Positions 34,120 through 43,108 of a DNA stretch of 64,000 nucleotides are shown in pieces. This DNA is from Microbacterium sp. MYb45 (GTDB lineage: Bacteria > Actinomycetota > Actinomycetes > Actinomycetales > Microbacteriaceae). A model generated the notes under the pieces. That model saw only the letters and a list, made by a program, of their open reading frames with translations, was not told where the DNA came from and ran no database searches. The DNA lies in the NCBI RefSeq assembly GCF_002979655.1, contig NZ_PCPG01000003.1, forward strand, positions 124,001-188,000. The letters run 5' to 3'. Within the stretch, counting starts at the first letter, position 1. Each line of letters opens with the position of its first letter. The position numbers and the translations under genes are program-made.

Positions 34120-35474
34120 CCGTCGCCGAACCGCGCATCGCCATCGTCGGAGCAGGGCCGGCCGGCATCTACGCCGCCGACATCCTCCTCGGACTCGCAC
34201 CGACCGCGTCGATCGACCTGTTCGAGAAGCTTCCCGCGCCCTACGGTCTGGTCCGTTACGGCGTCGCCCCGGATCATCCGCGCATCCGCAAGATCACCGA
34301 TGCCCTGCACGACGTGCTCGTGAACCCGCGCATCCGGCTGCTGTGCAACATCGAGATCGGCGTCGACGTCGAGATCGAAGACCTCCGCGCGGCCTACGAC
34401 GGGGTGATCGTGGCGACGGGCGCCGACCTCGATGTGCACCTCGACATTCCCGGCATCCACCTGCCCGGCTCCTTCGGCGCGGCCGATTTCGTGTTCTGGT
34501 ACGACGGGCATCCGGATGCTCCGCGCACCTGGCCCCTGGAGGCGGAGTCGGTCGCCGTCCTCGGAGCGGGCAACGTCGCCCTCGACGTGACGCGCATCCT
34601 CGCGAAGCACGCCTCCGCGCTGACCCACACCGACACTCCGGACACCGTGCTCGATCAGCTCGCCGCCAGCCCGCTGCGCGACGTGCACCTGTTCGCCCGG
34701 CGCGGTCCTGCTGACGTGCGGTTCTCGGCGATGGAGCTGCGCGAGCTGGCTGAGCAGGACGACGTCGACGTGATCGTCGACCCGGATGGGCTCGCCCTGG
34801 ACGAGCACGCTGAGCGGATGGTCGCGCAGTTCTCCCAGCGCCGCATCATCGTGCGCACCATGACCGAGTGGGCTGCGCTCGACCCGGCAAGCCGCACGGC
34901 TTCACGCCGCATCCACCTGCACCTGCGGCAGCGTCCCGTGCGCCTCCTCGGCACGGATCGCGTGACCGGTATCGAGATGGAGCGCACCGCATCCGACGAG
35001 CTGGGCCGGATGGTCGGTACCGGTGAGCTGCTGCGCTACGACGTCGGAGCCGTGTACCGGGCCGTGGGCTATCGTTCGACGCCCGTTCCCGGGATGCCGT
35101 TCGACGCCGATCTCGGAGTGGTTCCGCACGCCGAGGGACGCGTCGTGGATGCGGCGGGCGCACCGATCCCGCGGCTGTACGCGACCGGCTGGATCAAGCG
35201 CGGGCCGGTCGGGCTCATCGGCTCGACCAAGTCGGATGCGGCGCAGACCGTGCGTCACCTCGTCGACGACCTCGCCGACGCCGAGCCGACGGCATCCGGG
35301 GCGGACCCGCTCGCCCACGTGGACCACGCCGTCGACCTGGACGGCTGGCTGCGCATCGATGCCGCCGAGCGCGGTGCCGGTGCGGAACGCGGACGGGAGC
35401 GGACGAAGCTCGTCGACCGCGCGGAGATGCTCGCGCACGCGAAACTGGAGCAGATGACGGAGGCCGTCCGATGA
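34116..35474 (+). CDS. Ferredoxin-NADP+ reductase, FprA-like
   Basis: A 452-residue flavoprotein of the adrenodoxin-reductase type: FAD-binding [41 protein letters not shown], the NADP-binding [17 protein letters not shown] with [21 protein letters not shown], and the C-terminal [23 protein letters not shown]. It moves electrons between NADPH and the ferredoxin encoded upstream. Overlaps both neighbours by 4 nt. Confidence 0.94.
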   Translation: MTVAEPRIAIVGAGPAGIYAADILLGLAPTASIDLFEKLPAPYGLVRYGVAPDHPRIRKITDALHDVLVNPRIRLLCNIEIGVDVEIEDLRAAYDGVIVATGADLDVHLDIPGIHLPGSFGAADFVFWYDGHPDAPRTWPLEAESVAVLGAGNVALDVTRILAKHASALTHTDTPDTVLDQLAASPLRDVHLFARRGPADVRFSAMELRELAEQDDVDVIVDPDGLALDEHAERMVAQFSQRRIIVRTMTEWAALDPASRTASRRIHLHLRQRPVRLLGTDRVTGIEMERTASDELGRMVGTGELLRYDVGAVYRAVGYRSTPVPGMPFDADLGVVPHAEGRVVDAAGAPIPRLYATGWIKRGPVGLIGSTKSDAAQTVRHLVDDLADAEPTASGADPLAHVDHAVDLDGWLRIDAAERGAGAERGRERTKLVDRAEMLAHAKLEQMTEAVR

Positions 35475-35980
35475 CCGCGACACCCGTACCCACCCCGGTC
35501 GGCGAAGGGCTCAAGGCCGCGTTCCGCACGCACCCGGCCGGCGTCGCGATCATCACGGCATCCACTCCGGAGGGTCCGGTCGGGCTCACGGCGTCGAGCG
35601 TGGCGTCCGTGGCGGTCGACCCCGCCGCGATCGTGTTCTCGGTCACGAGGGCCACCGGCTCGGCCGGTGCGATCCTGGGCGCTGACACGTTCGTCGTCCA
35701 CCTCATCGACGATGAGCACTCCGACCTGGCGCAGAGCTTCGCCGTCAGCGGCTCCGAGCGCTTCACGCCTGAGCAGGGCTGGTCGGCGCTCGAGACCGGT
35801 GAGCCGCACCTCGCCGCGGCACGGGCCGCGCTGCGCTGCCGCACCCTGCAGACCGTGGCCGTCGGTTCGTCGACGGTCGTGATCGCCGAGGTCCTCGAGG
35901 TGCTCGCCGGGCCGCAGGGCCGTCCGCTCGTCTACCTCGACCGCCGCTTCCACGCCCTCCCGCACGACCCCCACCACTGA
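35471..35980 (+). CDS. Flavin reductase-like, FMN-binding split-barrel protein
   Basis: A 169-residue protein of the flavin reductase family: [37 protein letters not shown] and [16 protein letters not shown]. These proteins reduce or carry FMN for a partner. It sits in the SoxR operon, 22 nt before sodA, with ATGA overlap to the reductase gene. Confidence 0.88.
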   Translation: MTATPVPTPVGEGLKAAFRTHPAGVAIITASTPEGPVGLTASSVASVAVDPAAIVFSVTRATGSAGAILGADTFVVHLIDDEHSDLAQSFAVSGSERFTPEQGWSALETGEPHLAAARAALRCRTLQTVAVGSSTVVIAEVLEVLAGPQGRPLVYLDRRFHALPHDPHH

Positions 35981-36002
35981 CCATCATCGAAAGGAAGACG
36001 CC

Positions 36003-36632
36003 ATGTCCACTCTCTACACACTCCCCGAGCTGCCCTACGACTACTCGGCCCTCGAGCCGCACATCTCCGGCAAGATCATGGAGCTGCACCACTCCAAGCA
36101 CCACCAGGCCTATGTGACCGGCGCGAACACCGCACTCGAGCAGCTCGCCACGGCGCGCAGCGCGGGCGACCTCGCGAACGTCAACAAGCTCGAGAAGGAC
36201 CTCGCGTTCAACCTCGGCGGCCACATCAACCACTCGGTGTTCTGGCAGAACCTCTCGCCCGAGGGTGGCGGCGCTCCCGAGGGTGAGCTCGAGGCCGCGC
36301 TCGTCGACGCGTTCGGATCGATCGACGCCTTCCGCGCGCACTTCACCGCGACGGCACTCGGTGTGCAGGGGTCGGGCTGGGCCGTGCTCGCCTGGGACAG
36401 CGTGGGCGCTCGCCCCGTCATCTTCCAGCTGTTCGACCAGCAGGGCAACGCACCCCTCGGTGTCACGCCGCTGCTGCAGCTCGACGTCTGGGAGCACGCC
36501 TACTACCTCGACTACCTCAACGTGCGCGCCGACTACGTCAAGGCGTTCTGGAACCTCGTGAACTGGCCCGACGTGCAGCGCCGCTTCGAGGCAGCGCGCA
36601 CCGCGACGAAGGGGCTCATCGTCGCCGGCTGA
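36003..36632 (+). CDS. sodA: Superoxide dismutase, Mn/Fe type
   Basis: A 209-residue SOD with metal ligands His in [12 protein letters not shown], His in [13 protein letters not shown], and Asp and His in [12 protein letters not shown]. The Gly-rich [13 protein letters not shown] is the usual metal-specificity region. It converts superoxide to peroxide. It follows the flavin reductase by 22 nt containing GAAAGGAAG as its ribosome site, so it is the last gene of the SoxR operon unless an internal promoter was missed. Confidence 0.95.
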   Translation: MSTLYTLPELPYDYSALEPHISGKIMELHHSKHHQAYVTGANTALEQLATARSAGDLANVNKLEKDLAFNLGGHINHSVFWQNLSPEGGGAPEGELEAALVDAFGSIDAFRAHFTATALGVQGSGWAVLAWDSVGARPVIFQLFDQQGNAPLGVTPLLQLDVWEHAYYLDYLNVRADYVKAFWNLVNWPDVQRRFEAARTATKGLIVAG

Positions 36633-36648
36633 CCGGCGACGGCGCGGT

Positions 36649-36936
36649 TCACGCGAGAGTGAGGAAGAGTTTCTCGAGTTCGGCCATCGACACACCGTCC
36701 GTGTCGGTGGCCGTCTCGGTCTCCGACCCGGGGTCCGTCAGGCAGTCCTTCATGGCCGAGGCGATGATCTGGAATCCGGCTTTGTCGAGCGCCGAGGTGA
36801 CGGCGGCGAGCTGCGTGACGACGGCTCGACAGTCACCTCCGTTCTCGACCGCCGCGATCACAGCCCCGAGCTGACCTTGCGCGCGCTTGAGGCGGTTGGC
36901 GATCTTGCGCTGGGTCTCGGCGTCTGCGGATGACAT
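36649..36936 (-). CDS. CstR-like persulfide-sensing repressor (CsoR/RcnR family)
   Basis: A 95-residue helical protein with IANRLKRAQGQLGAVIAAV and the two Cys at 36 and 65. The His that copper-sensing CsoR has four residues before the second Cys is Ala61 here, so copper sensing is unlikely; two Cys without His is the CstR persulfide-sensor pattern. It is divergent from a rhodanese fusion gene. The ATG at 36936 has an AGGGAGCG ribosome site. Confidence 0.85.
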   Translation of the reverse strand: MSSADAETQRKIANRLKRAQGQLGAVIAAVENGGDCRAVVTQLAAVTSALDKAGFQIIASAMKDCLTDPGSETETATDTDGVSMAELEKLFLTLA

Positions 36937-36963
36937 GTTCGCTCCCTGAGTGTCGACTGAACT

Positions 36964-37015
36964 GATCACTATACCCCCCGGGGTATAGTGATCTCTCGTA
37001 TACCCATGGGGGTAT
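36964..37015. promoter_or_regulatory. Two CstR-type operators
   Basis: gatcactatacccc-cc-ggggtatagtgatc (36964-36993) is a perfect 30-bp palindrome; atacccatgggggtat (37000-37015) repeats its core ataccc-N4-gggtat. Centres are 29 bp apart, between the divergent repressor and sulfur genes. Confidence 0.85.
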
Positions 37016-37035
37016 CGGTGAGGAGCCGAGAAACG

Positions 37036-37200
37036 ATGTGTCGAGCAGTCCGTTGCAAGACCTGTGGCAAGACGACCTGGGCGGGGTGCGGTCAGCACGT
37101 CGGCGCCGTGCGCCGCACGGTTCCCGCGGCGCAGTGGTGTTCCGGGCACCCGAAGGGGCCGGCGCAGGGCGGATTCTTCTCGAGGATGTTCCAGCGATGA
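37036..37200 (+). CDS. Small Cys-rich zinc-ribbon-like protein
   Basis: A 54-residue protein beginning MCRAVRCKTCGKTTWAGCGQ, with Cys at 2, 7, 10, 18 and 35 and a C-terminal GGFFSRMFQR. The CxxC-x7-C-x16-C arrangement suggests a zinc ribbon or a thiol switch. I recall similar tiny proteins in actinobacteria but no known function. The ATG at 37036 follows AGGAGCCGAG; its stop overlaps the next start by ATGA, which places it in the CstR-type regulon. Confidence 0.75.
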   Translation: MCRAVRCKTCGKTTWAGCGQHVGAVRRTVPAAQWCSGHPKGPAQGGFFSRMFQR

Positions 37201-38843
37201 CGTCGCCCGAACCGCGTACCGTCGTCATCGTCGGCGGGGTCGCCGGGGGGATGTCCGCCGCCGCACGCCTGCGCCGGCTCGACGAGCACGCGCAGATCGT
37301 GATCTTCGAACGTGGGCCCGAGGTCTCGTACGCGAACTGCGGCCTGCCCTACTACGTCGGAGGTGTGATCGCCGATCGCGAATCGCTGCTGCTGCAGACA
37401 CCCGCATCCCTGCGCAGCCGGTTCGGACTCGATGTGCGCGTGCGGCATGATGTCGTGCGGATCGACACCGCGCAGAAGCTCGTCGAGGTGGTCGATCTCG
37501 AGACGGGACACCACCTCGTGCAGCGCTACGACGCATTGGTCCTCGCCACCGGGGCGAGGCCCCGGCGGGACGAGCCCGCCTCGGACATCCCGACACGCAG
37601 CCTGCGGACGGTCGAGGACGCGGATGCGATCGACGCCGCGCTCTCCCGCGCGGGCGTTCCCGTCGTGGTCGTCGGCGGCGGATACACGGGCCTCGAGGCG
37701 GTCGAGAACCTCGTCGCGCGGGGCGCATCCGTGACCCTCGTGCAGCGCGGCCCTCAGCTGCTCGCCCCTCTCGACACGGAGATGGCCGCCCCCATCGCGG
37801 CCGAGATCCGTGCGCACGGCGTCGACGTGCGTCTCGGCGTGGAGGTCGTTCGAGCCGGTTCCGGAAGTGTCACGCTGAGCGACGGCGCCATCGTCCCCGC
37901 AGAGCTCGTCGTCGACGCCTCCGGGGTGGTGCCGGAGACCTCGCTCGCGGCCGACGCCGGAATCCTGCTCGGCGAGACCGGAGGTATCCGGGTCGATGCT
38001 TCCTGCCGCACCAGCGCTCCCGACGTCTACGCCGTGGGAGACGGAGTCGAGAAGTTCGACCTCGTCGGCGGGGACGCGGCACTGATCACCATGGCCGGTC
38101 TCGCGAACCGGCACGGGCGAATGGTGGCAGACCTCATCGCGGGGCGCGCGGAGTCGGCGCGACCCGCACTCGGCACCGGGATCGTCCGCGTGTTCGGGAT
38201 CGTCGCAGCGAAGACGGGGTGGAGCGAACGGCAGCTTCGATCGGCGGGACGCGAGTTCTACGTCGTGCACGTGCACCCGGGATCCCACGCCGGCTACTAC
38301 CCCGGAGCCGAGACCCTGTCGATGAAGATGCTCGCCGACCCGGACTCCGATGCCATCCTCGGTGTGCAGATCGTGGGACGCGACGGTGTCGACAAGCGCA
38401 TCGACGTGGTGGCGACCGCCATGCAGGCCGGCATACCGGCCGCCGAGCTCGCGCATCTCGAACTCGCCTACGCGCCGCAGTTCGGCTCGGCGAAGGATGC
38501 GGTGAACATCCTCGGCTACGTCGCGGAGAACACTCGCACCGGAACGACTCCGACGGTCCAATGGCATGAACTCGAAGCCGCGCGGAGGGCGGGAGCGACG
38601 CTGATCGATGTCCGCGCGCCGTCGGAGTTCGCTGCCGGCGCGATCCCCGGTGCGATCAACATGCCGCTGGATGAGATCCGTGACCGGCTCGGCGAACTCC
38701 CCGGCGGTCCGATCGTGGTCCACTGCCAGGTGGGCCTGCGCGGGCACATCGCCACCAGACTGCTCCGGCAGCGCGGGGTCGACGCGCGCAACCTCGATGG
38801 AGGTTACCGGACCTGGAGCGATGCTGTGCAGGGTCGCGACTAG
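37197..38843 (+). CDS. CoA-disulfide reductase-rhodanese fusion
   Basis: A 548-residue protein. Residues 8-445 are an FAD/NAD(P)-dependent disulfide reductase (VVIVGGVAGGMSAAAR, the redox Cys48 in VSYANCGLPYYVGG, a second nucleotide site VVVVGGGYTGLEAVE, and YAVGDGVEKFDLV). Residues 455-548 are a rhodanese domain with active Cys510 in VVHCQVGLRGH. Such fusions reduce CoA persulfide or polysulfide, consistent with control by a CstR-like sensor. Its TAG stop shares two bases with the opposite-strand stop of the LacI gene (CTAG). Confidence 0.93.
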   Translation: MTSPEPRTVVIVGGVAGGMSAAARLRRLDEHAQIVIFERGPEVSYANCGLPYYVGGVIADRESLLLQTPASLRSRFGLDVRVRHDVVRIDTAQKLVEVVDLETGHHLVQRYDALVLATGARPRRDEPASDIPTRSLRTVEDADAIDAALSRAGVPVVVVGGGYTGLEAVENLVARGASVTLVQRGPQLLAPLDTEMAAPIAAEIRAHGVDVRLGVEVVRAGSGSVTLSDGAIVPAELVVDASGVVPETSLAADAGILLGETGGIRVDASCRTSAPDVYAVGDGVEKFDLVGGDAALITMAGLANRHGRMVADLIAGRAESARPALGTGIVRVFGIVAAKTGWSERQLRSAGREFYVVHVHPGSHAGYYPGAETLSMKMLADPDSDAILGVQIVGRDGVDKRIDVVATAMQAGIPAAELAHLELAYAPQFGSAKDAVNILGYVAENTRTGTTPTVQWHELEAARRAGATLIDVRAPSEFAAGAIPGAINMPLDEIRDRLGELPGGPIVVHCQVGLRGHIATRLLRQRGVDARNLDGGYRTWSDAVQGRD

Positions 38844-39847
38844 ACCAGGCGGGCGGTCGTCCCGCGCACGTTCAGCTCGTACGGCAGTGCCGACGGGATG
38901 TGCACCTCGTCGGGCGTGGTGAGCTTCGCCAGCACCGCATCCGCGGCGCGCTCACCCTGCCCGAGCGGGAACTGGTCGACGGTGGTCAGGCGGAAGAACT
39001 CGCCGAGCTCATGTCCGTCGATGCCGACGATCGAGAGTTCATCCGGCACGCTGAAACCCAGGTCGCGGGCCGCGAGCAGCGCCCCGATCGCCATCTCATC
39101 GGATGCCGCGAACACCGCGGTCGGTCGGGGGCCCGGCCGTCCGAGCAGCTGCTTCGCCGCGCGGTAGCCGCCCTCGACCGTGAAGTCCGCCGGCTCGAGG
39201 AAGGCGTGGTTCAGAGGGATCCCGGCCTTCGCCAGGGCCTTCTCGAACCCGAGGCGTCGGTTGGTGGGGATGTGGAAGTCGATGTCGAACTCGGGGTTGG
39301 CGCCGATGTGCGCGATGTCGGTGTGGCCGAGGCCGATCAGGTGCTCGGTGGCGAGCTGGGCGACCGCCACGTCGTCGACCGTGAGGGTGTCGAGCTTCGG
39401 GTTCGGGCCGCCGATCGCGATGACCGGCAGGCCGAGGTCGAGCAGATGCTGTGTCTCGTCGGCGTCGAGTTCGATCGACACCGCGATCACGGCATCCACA
39501 CGCTGCCGCCGCAGGAACGTGTCGAACACGTGCCGACGTACGTCCTTGTCGGCGGTGATGTTGTAGAGCGTGATGTCGTAGCCGGCGCGCATCAGCGCGG
39601 CCGAGACGCCCGACAGCACCGTGCTGAAGAACCACCGGTCGAGGAACGGGACGACCACCCCGATGTTGCGGGTGCGCCCCGATGCGAGGCTCGATGCGCG
39701 CGAGGAGACGACGTAGCCGAGCGACTGCGCCGCGGCCTGCACCCGCTCCCTGGCGGACTCGGACACGTGGCCGCGGCCGCTGAGCGCGCGCGAGACGGTC
39801 GCGGTGGAGACCCCGGCGAGCCGGGCGACCTCATCGATGCTGGCCAT
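38840..39847 (-). CDS. LacI-family regulator of the alpha-glucosidase region
   Basis: A 335-residue LacI protein: helix-turn-helix SIDEVARLAGVSTATVSRALSG at the N-terminus, hinge helix with RASSLASGRTRNIGVV, and a sugar-binding domain (VVVPFLDRWFFSTVLSG, FAASDEMAIGALLAARDLG, VGIDGHELG). It follows the GH13 gene after 94 nt containing a hairpin, and a LacI-type operator lies before that gene. Confidence 0.92.
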   Translation of the reverse strand: MASIDEVARLAGVSTATVSRALSGRGHVSESARERVQAAAQSLGYVVSSRASSLASGRTRNIGVVVPFLDRWFFSTVLSGVSAALMRAGYDITLYNITADKDVRRHVFDTFLRRQRVDAVIAVSIELDADETQHLLDLGLPVIAIGGPNPKLDTLTVDDVAVAQLATEHLIGLGHTDIAHIGANPEFDIDFHIPTNRRLGFEKALAKAGIPLNHAFLEPADFTVEGGYRAAKQLLGRPGPRPTAVFAASDEMAIGALLAARDLGFSVPDELSIVGIDGHELGEFFRLTTVDQFPLGQGERAADAVLAKLTTPDEVHIPSALPYELNVRGTTARLV

Positions 39848-39864
39848 GTGTTCCTCTGAGAAAT

Positions 39865-39927
39865 CGTTCCGGTCGCGGCTCCCGTTTTCTCACGACGTGG
39901 CGAGCGACGGGATCCGCGACCGGAACG
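39865..39927 (-). terminator. Hairpin between GH13 gene and LacI gene
   Basis: cgttccggtcgcgg (39865-39878) and ccgcgaccggaacg (39914-39927) are perfect 14-bp inverted arms with a nested cccgt/acggg stem. It lies just after the GH13 stop and would end or reduce transcription before lacI. Confidence 0.65.
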
Positions 39928-39941
39928 GGGTGTGGGGCGGG

Positions 39942-41603
39942 TCAGACCGTGGTGTACCAGACGGCGGTGTCGACCGGGATCGACGAGCCGTCGAACGGCT
40001 GGCTCTTCAGCATCACGCTCGCGTCGGCCGGCAGCTCGATCGGCGCGGTGCCGAGGTTCGCGACCACGTGCACGTCGCCGCGGCGGAAGGCCACCGTGTC
40101 AGCGCCGGCATCCTCCCAGACCAGGGAACCGGCGCCGAAGCCGTGCTCGCGACGAGCCGCGAGCAGACGCTTGTACAGGGCGAGCGTCGAGCCGGGGTCG
40201 ACCTCTTCGACGTCGCGGGCGTACGTCGCCCACTCGGTCGGTTGCGGGAGCCACGACAGTCCGGTCTCGTTGAAGCCGAAGGCCGGAGCCTCCGCCTCCC
40301 AGGGCAGCGGCACGCGGCATCCGTCGCGTCCGTAGCGCTTGCCCTCGGTGCGGAACCAGGTCGGGTCCTGACGGAACTCGTCGGGGATCTCCATCGCCTC
40401 GGGGAGCCCGAGCTCTTCGCCCTGGTACAGGTAGGCCGAGCCGGGGAGCGCGAGCATGAGGGTGGTCGCCGCGCGGGCGCGAGCCAGGCCGATCGCGGTG
40501 TCGGGCTTGTTCGGGGTGTTCGGTCCGATGCCCTCACCCTGGGGGTTGTCGGCCGTGAGCGCGAGGCGCGACGCGTGCCGCACGACGTCGTGGTTCGAGA
40601 GCACCCAGGTGCTGGGCGCTCCGACGCCGCCGAACTCGTCGAGCGACTCGCGGATGACATCCCCCAACGACTTCGCGTCCCACGGCGTCATGAGGTACGG
40701 GAAGTTGAAGGTCTGGTGCATCTCGTCCGGACGCACCCAGAGAGCCGTCTGCTTGAGCGTCGGCATCCAGGCCTCGCCGCACAGCGCGCGGTCGCCGTCG
40801 TACTCGGCGAGCACCTTGTGCCAGTCGCGGTAGATCTCGTGCACGCCGTCCTGGCCCCAGTACGGCACGTTCGATTCGCCGCCGCCCATGGAGTCGGCGT
40901 CGCTCGGCGGCGTGTAGTCGGGGAGGCCCTCGGTCTTGATCATGCCGTGGGCGACGTCCACCCGGAAGCCGTCGACCCCGCGGTCGAGCCAGAAGCGGAG
41001 GATGGAGCGGAACTCCTCTTGCACCTCTTCGTTGTTCCAGTCGAAGTCGGGCTGCGTGGCGTCGAAGATGTGCAGGTACCACTGGCCGGGGGTGCCGTCG
41101 GCCTCGGTCACGCGCTGCCACATGCCGCCGCCGAACACCGACTCCCAGTTGTTCGGCGGGAGCTCGCCGTTCTCGCCCTTGCCGTCGCGGAAGATGTACC
41201 GCGCGCGCTCCGGGCTGCCCGGCGCCGCCTTGAGTGCTTCCTGGAACCACACGTGCTGGTCGGACGAGTGGTTCGGGACCAGGTCGACGATCACACGGAT
41301 GCCGCGGTCATGGGCCTGGGTGAGCATCTCGTCGAAGTCGGCGAGCGTACCGAACAGGGGGTCGACGTCGCGGTAGTCCGCCACGTCGTAGCCGGCATCG
41401 CGCTGCGGGCTGGTCATGAAGGGGCTGAGCCAGATCGCGTCGACGCCGAGTTCCTGCAGCGAGTCGAGGCGGCTGGTGATGCCCGGGAGGTCGCCGATGC
41501 CGTCGCCGGAGGCGTCCGCGAAGGATCGGGGATAGATCTGGTAGATGACGGCGCTGCGCCACCACTCGGAACCGGGGGCTGCGATCTGCTCAAGCTGTGC
41601 CAT
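39942..41603 (-). CDS. GH13 alpha-glucosidase
   Basis: A 553-residue alpha-amylase-family enzyme: AVIYQIYPRSFADASGDGIGDL, DLVPNHSSDQHVWF, GVDGFRVDVAHGM (nucleophile Asp), ALCGEAWM (acid Glu), TWVLSNHDVVRHASRL, then a C-terminal beta domain. The layout and QIYPRSF start match oligo-1,6- or alpha-1,4-glucosidases (GH13_23/31 type), acting in the cytosol on maltodextrins, sucrose-like or isomalto-oligosaccharides. No signal peptide. A LacI-type operator lies 14 nt before the start. Confidence 0.92.
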   Translation of the reverse strand: MAQLEQIAAPGSEWWRSAVIYQIYPRSFADASGDGIGDLPGITSRLDSLQELGVDAIWLSPFMTSPQRDAGYDVADYRDVDPLFGTLADFDEMLTQAHDRGIRVIVDLVPNHSSDQHVWFQEALKAAPGSPERARYIFRDGKGENGELPPNNWESVFGGGMWQRVTEADGTPGQWYLHIFDATQPDFDWNNEEVQEEFRSILRFWLDRGVDGFRVDVAHGMIKTEGLPDYTPPSDADSMGGGESNVPYWGQDGVHEIYRDWHKVLAEYDGDRALCGEAWMPTLKQTALWVRPDEMHQTFNFPYLMTPWDAKSLGDVIRESLDEFGGVGAPSTWVLSNHDVVRHASRLALTADNPQGEGIGPNTPNKPDTAIGLARARAATTLMLALPGSAYLYQGEELGLPEAMEIPDEFRQDPTWFRTEGKRYGRDGCRVPLPWEAEAPAFGFNETGLSWLPQPTEWATYARDVEEVDPGSTLALYKRLLAARREHGFGAGSLVWEDAGADTVAFRRGDVHVVANLGTAPIELPADASVMLKSQPFDGSSIPVDTAVWYTTV

Positions 41604-41616
41604 GCGAACAGGCTAC

Positions 41617-41630
41617 TGCAAACGCTTACA
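41617..41630 (-). promoter_or_regulatory. LacI-type operator before the GH13 gene
   Basis: tgtaagcgtttgca on the minus strand, an imperfect palindrome around the central CG of the type bound by MalR/CcpA-like LacI proteins. It lies 14-27 nt upstream of the GH13 start and is the only such site I found in the window. The adjacent LacI protein is the likely ligand. Confidence 0.7.
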
Positions 41631-41684
41631 GTCGTGCCAGAGCGGGTATCGAATCGGTTCGATCCGGGGGTGTGCCGCCCCGAC

Positions 41685-42860
41685 TCAAAGGGTGAGGATC
41701 CCGCGCGACGGGGAGGGGAAGCGGGCCTCGGCCTGCACCGAGGCGAGGAGCTGGGCGTCGATGGCGTCGAGCGCGATCCGGACGGCACCCATCGCCACCG
41801 ACTCGTCGCCCAGCGTGGAGAGCGCGACCCGCGGGGCGTGCGGCTGGAGCTCGTCGATGTGCGAGCGGATCGCGTCGAGGATGATCTCGCCGCCGCGGGA
41901 GATGCCGCCGCCGAGCACGATCAGCTCCGGGTCGACGGCCAGTGACATCGCCACGACCCCGGTCGCGATGCTGGCGGCGAATCCGTCCAGCGCTGCGAGT
42001 GCGTGCGGGATGCCGTCGCGCGCGGCGAGGAACATGGCTTCCCGGGTCGGTGCGACTCCGGTGCCCGCGAGCGAGTCGACGTGTCGCGGTGCTTCCGCCC
42101 ACCCGAGCTGGGGCAGGGCGCCGACCAGGCCGGATCCGCCGCTGTGACCGCGGTAGAGGGATCCGCCGATGAGGATCCCCGCACTGGTCCGGTTCCCGGA
42201 GAGGACGTAGACGACGTCGCGCGCGTCCTGTGCGCTGCCACGCCAGTGCTCGGCGATCGTGCCGAGGTTGTTGTCGCTCTCGACCCGCACGGGCACGCCC
42301 CAGCGCGTCGAGAGCGTGTCGGCGAGGTCGAGGCCGAGCCAGCCGGGCAGGCCGTTGCCTCCGTACCGGGTGACGGTGCCCGAGGCGTCGATGACGCCGG
42401 GCGAGCCCACGCCGGCGCACCAGACCGCCTCCGTGTCGAGACCGGCTTCGGCGAGGCAGGCCTCCACGACGGTCGTGGCGAGCGCGAGCCGGTCGGCGGC
42501 GCTGGCATCCTCGTCGATCGACACTTTGTGCGAGGCGCGCGGCCGGCCTTCGAGGTCGGCGACGATGCCGAGGATCTTGTGCACGCCGATGTCCAATCCG
42601 ACGACGTGTCCCGCTTCGGCGGCGAAGCGGTAGCTGCGTGCGGGGCGACCGGGGCGAGCGCTGGCCGGGGCGTCGGCGGGGGTCACCCAGCCGAGCTCGA
42701 CGAGGTCGCGGACCACGTCTTCGGCCGCCGTGCGTGAGATGCCCAGCTGGTCGGCGAGGCCGGTCACGGTGTGCTGTCCGTCGCGGACGCCGAGGAGTGC
42801 CGCATGGGTGTTCATGCGTCTCAGCAGCGAGCGGTCGCCGGAGCGTGGTGTCGTCGTCAT
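41685..42860 (-). CDS. ROK-family regulator without kinase motifs
   Basis: A 391-residue protein with an N-terminal winged helix (VTGLADQLGISRTAAEDVVRDLVELG) and a ROK sugar-kinase-like domain (VVGLDIGVHKILGIVADLEG, GVGSPGVIDASGTV, VESDNNLGTIAEHW). The zinc motif CxCGxxGC and the ExGH segment of ROK kinases are absent: the region reads GHSGGSGLVGALPQLGW. It is therefore a sugar-responsive regulator, not a kinase. It is divergent from the sugar importer at 43109, its likely target, though it also heads the GH13-LacI group. Confidence 0.85.
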   Translation of the reverse strand: MTTTPRSGDRSLLRRMNTHAALLGVRDGQHTVTGLADQLGISRTAAEDVVRDLVELGWVTPADAPASARPGRPARSYRFAAEAGHVVGLDIGVHKILGIVADLEGRPRASHKVSIDEDASAADRLALATTVVEACLAEAGLDTEAVWCAGVGSPGVIDASGTVTRYGGNGLPGWLGLDLADTLSTRWGVPVRVESDNNLGTIAEHWRGSAQDARDVVYVLSGNRTSAGILIGGSLYRGHSGGSGLVGALPQLGWAEAPRHVDSLAGTGVAPTREAMFLAARDGIPHALAALDGFAASIATGVVAMSLAVDPELIVLGGGISRGGEIILDAIRSHIDELQPHAPRVALSTLGDESVAMGAVRIALDAIDAQLLASVQAEARFPSPSRGILTL

Positions 42861-42893
42861 GGTCTCCCGTACTCGAGGAGCGGATTCTCACGT

Positions 42894-43010
42894 CAAGTTT
42901 GGTTAGTCATCGTAGCGCGCTGCGAGCCGCAGGATCGGATCGGCGCGACCGAGGTGAACCCGGCTCTTGACAGGCGTGATCGGCATCCTCTAATTTTAAT
43001 GCCAACTTGG
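42894..43010 (+). promoter_or_regulatory. Promoter and putative ROK sites of the 43-52 kb operon
   Basis: TTGACA (42967-42972) and TAATTT (42991-42996), 18-bp spacer, form the best sigma-A promoter in the window. The palindrome ccaacttgg (43002-43010) lies just downstream, and the related caagtttgg (42894-42902) near the ROK start. The flanks of these sites are AT-rich for this genome. Binding by the ROK protein is inferred. Confidence 0.6.
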
Positions 43011-43108
43011 ATTATTATATGGAAGTCGTGATCCAGGAGTGCCGAGGCCGTCACCGCTCGAGCACGATGCTCCACCCCCTCGCACCCGAGCAAAGGACCA
43101 AGCAGACA

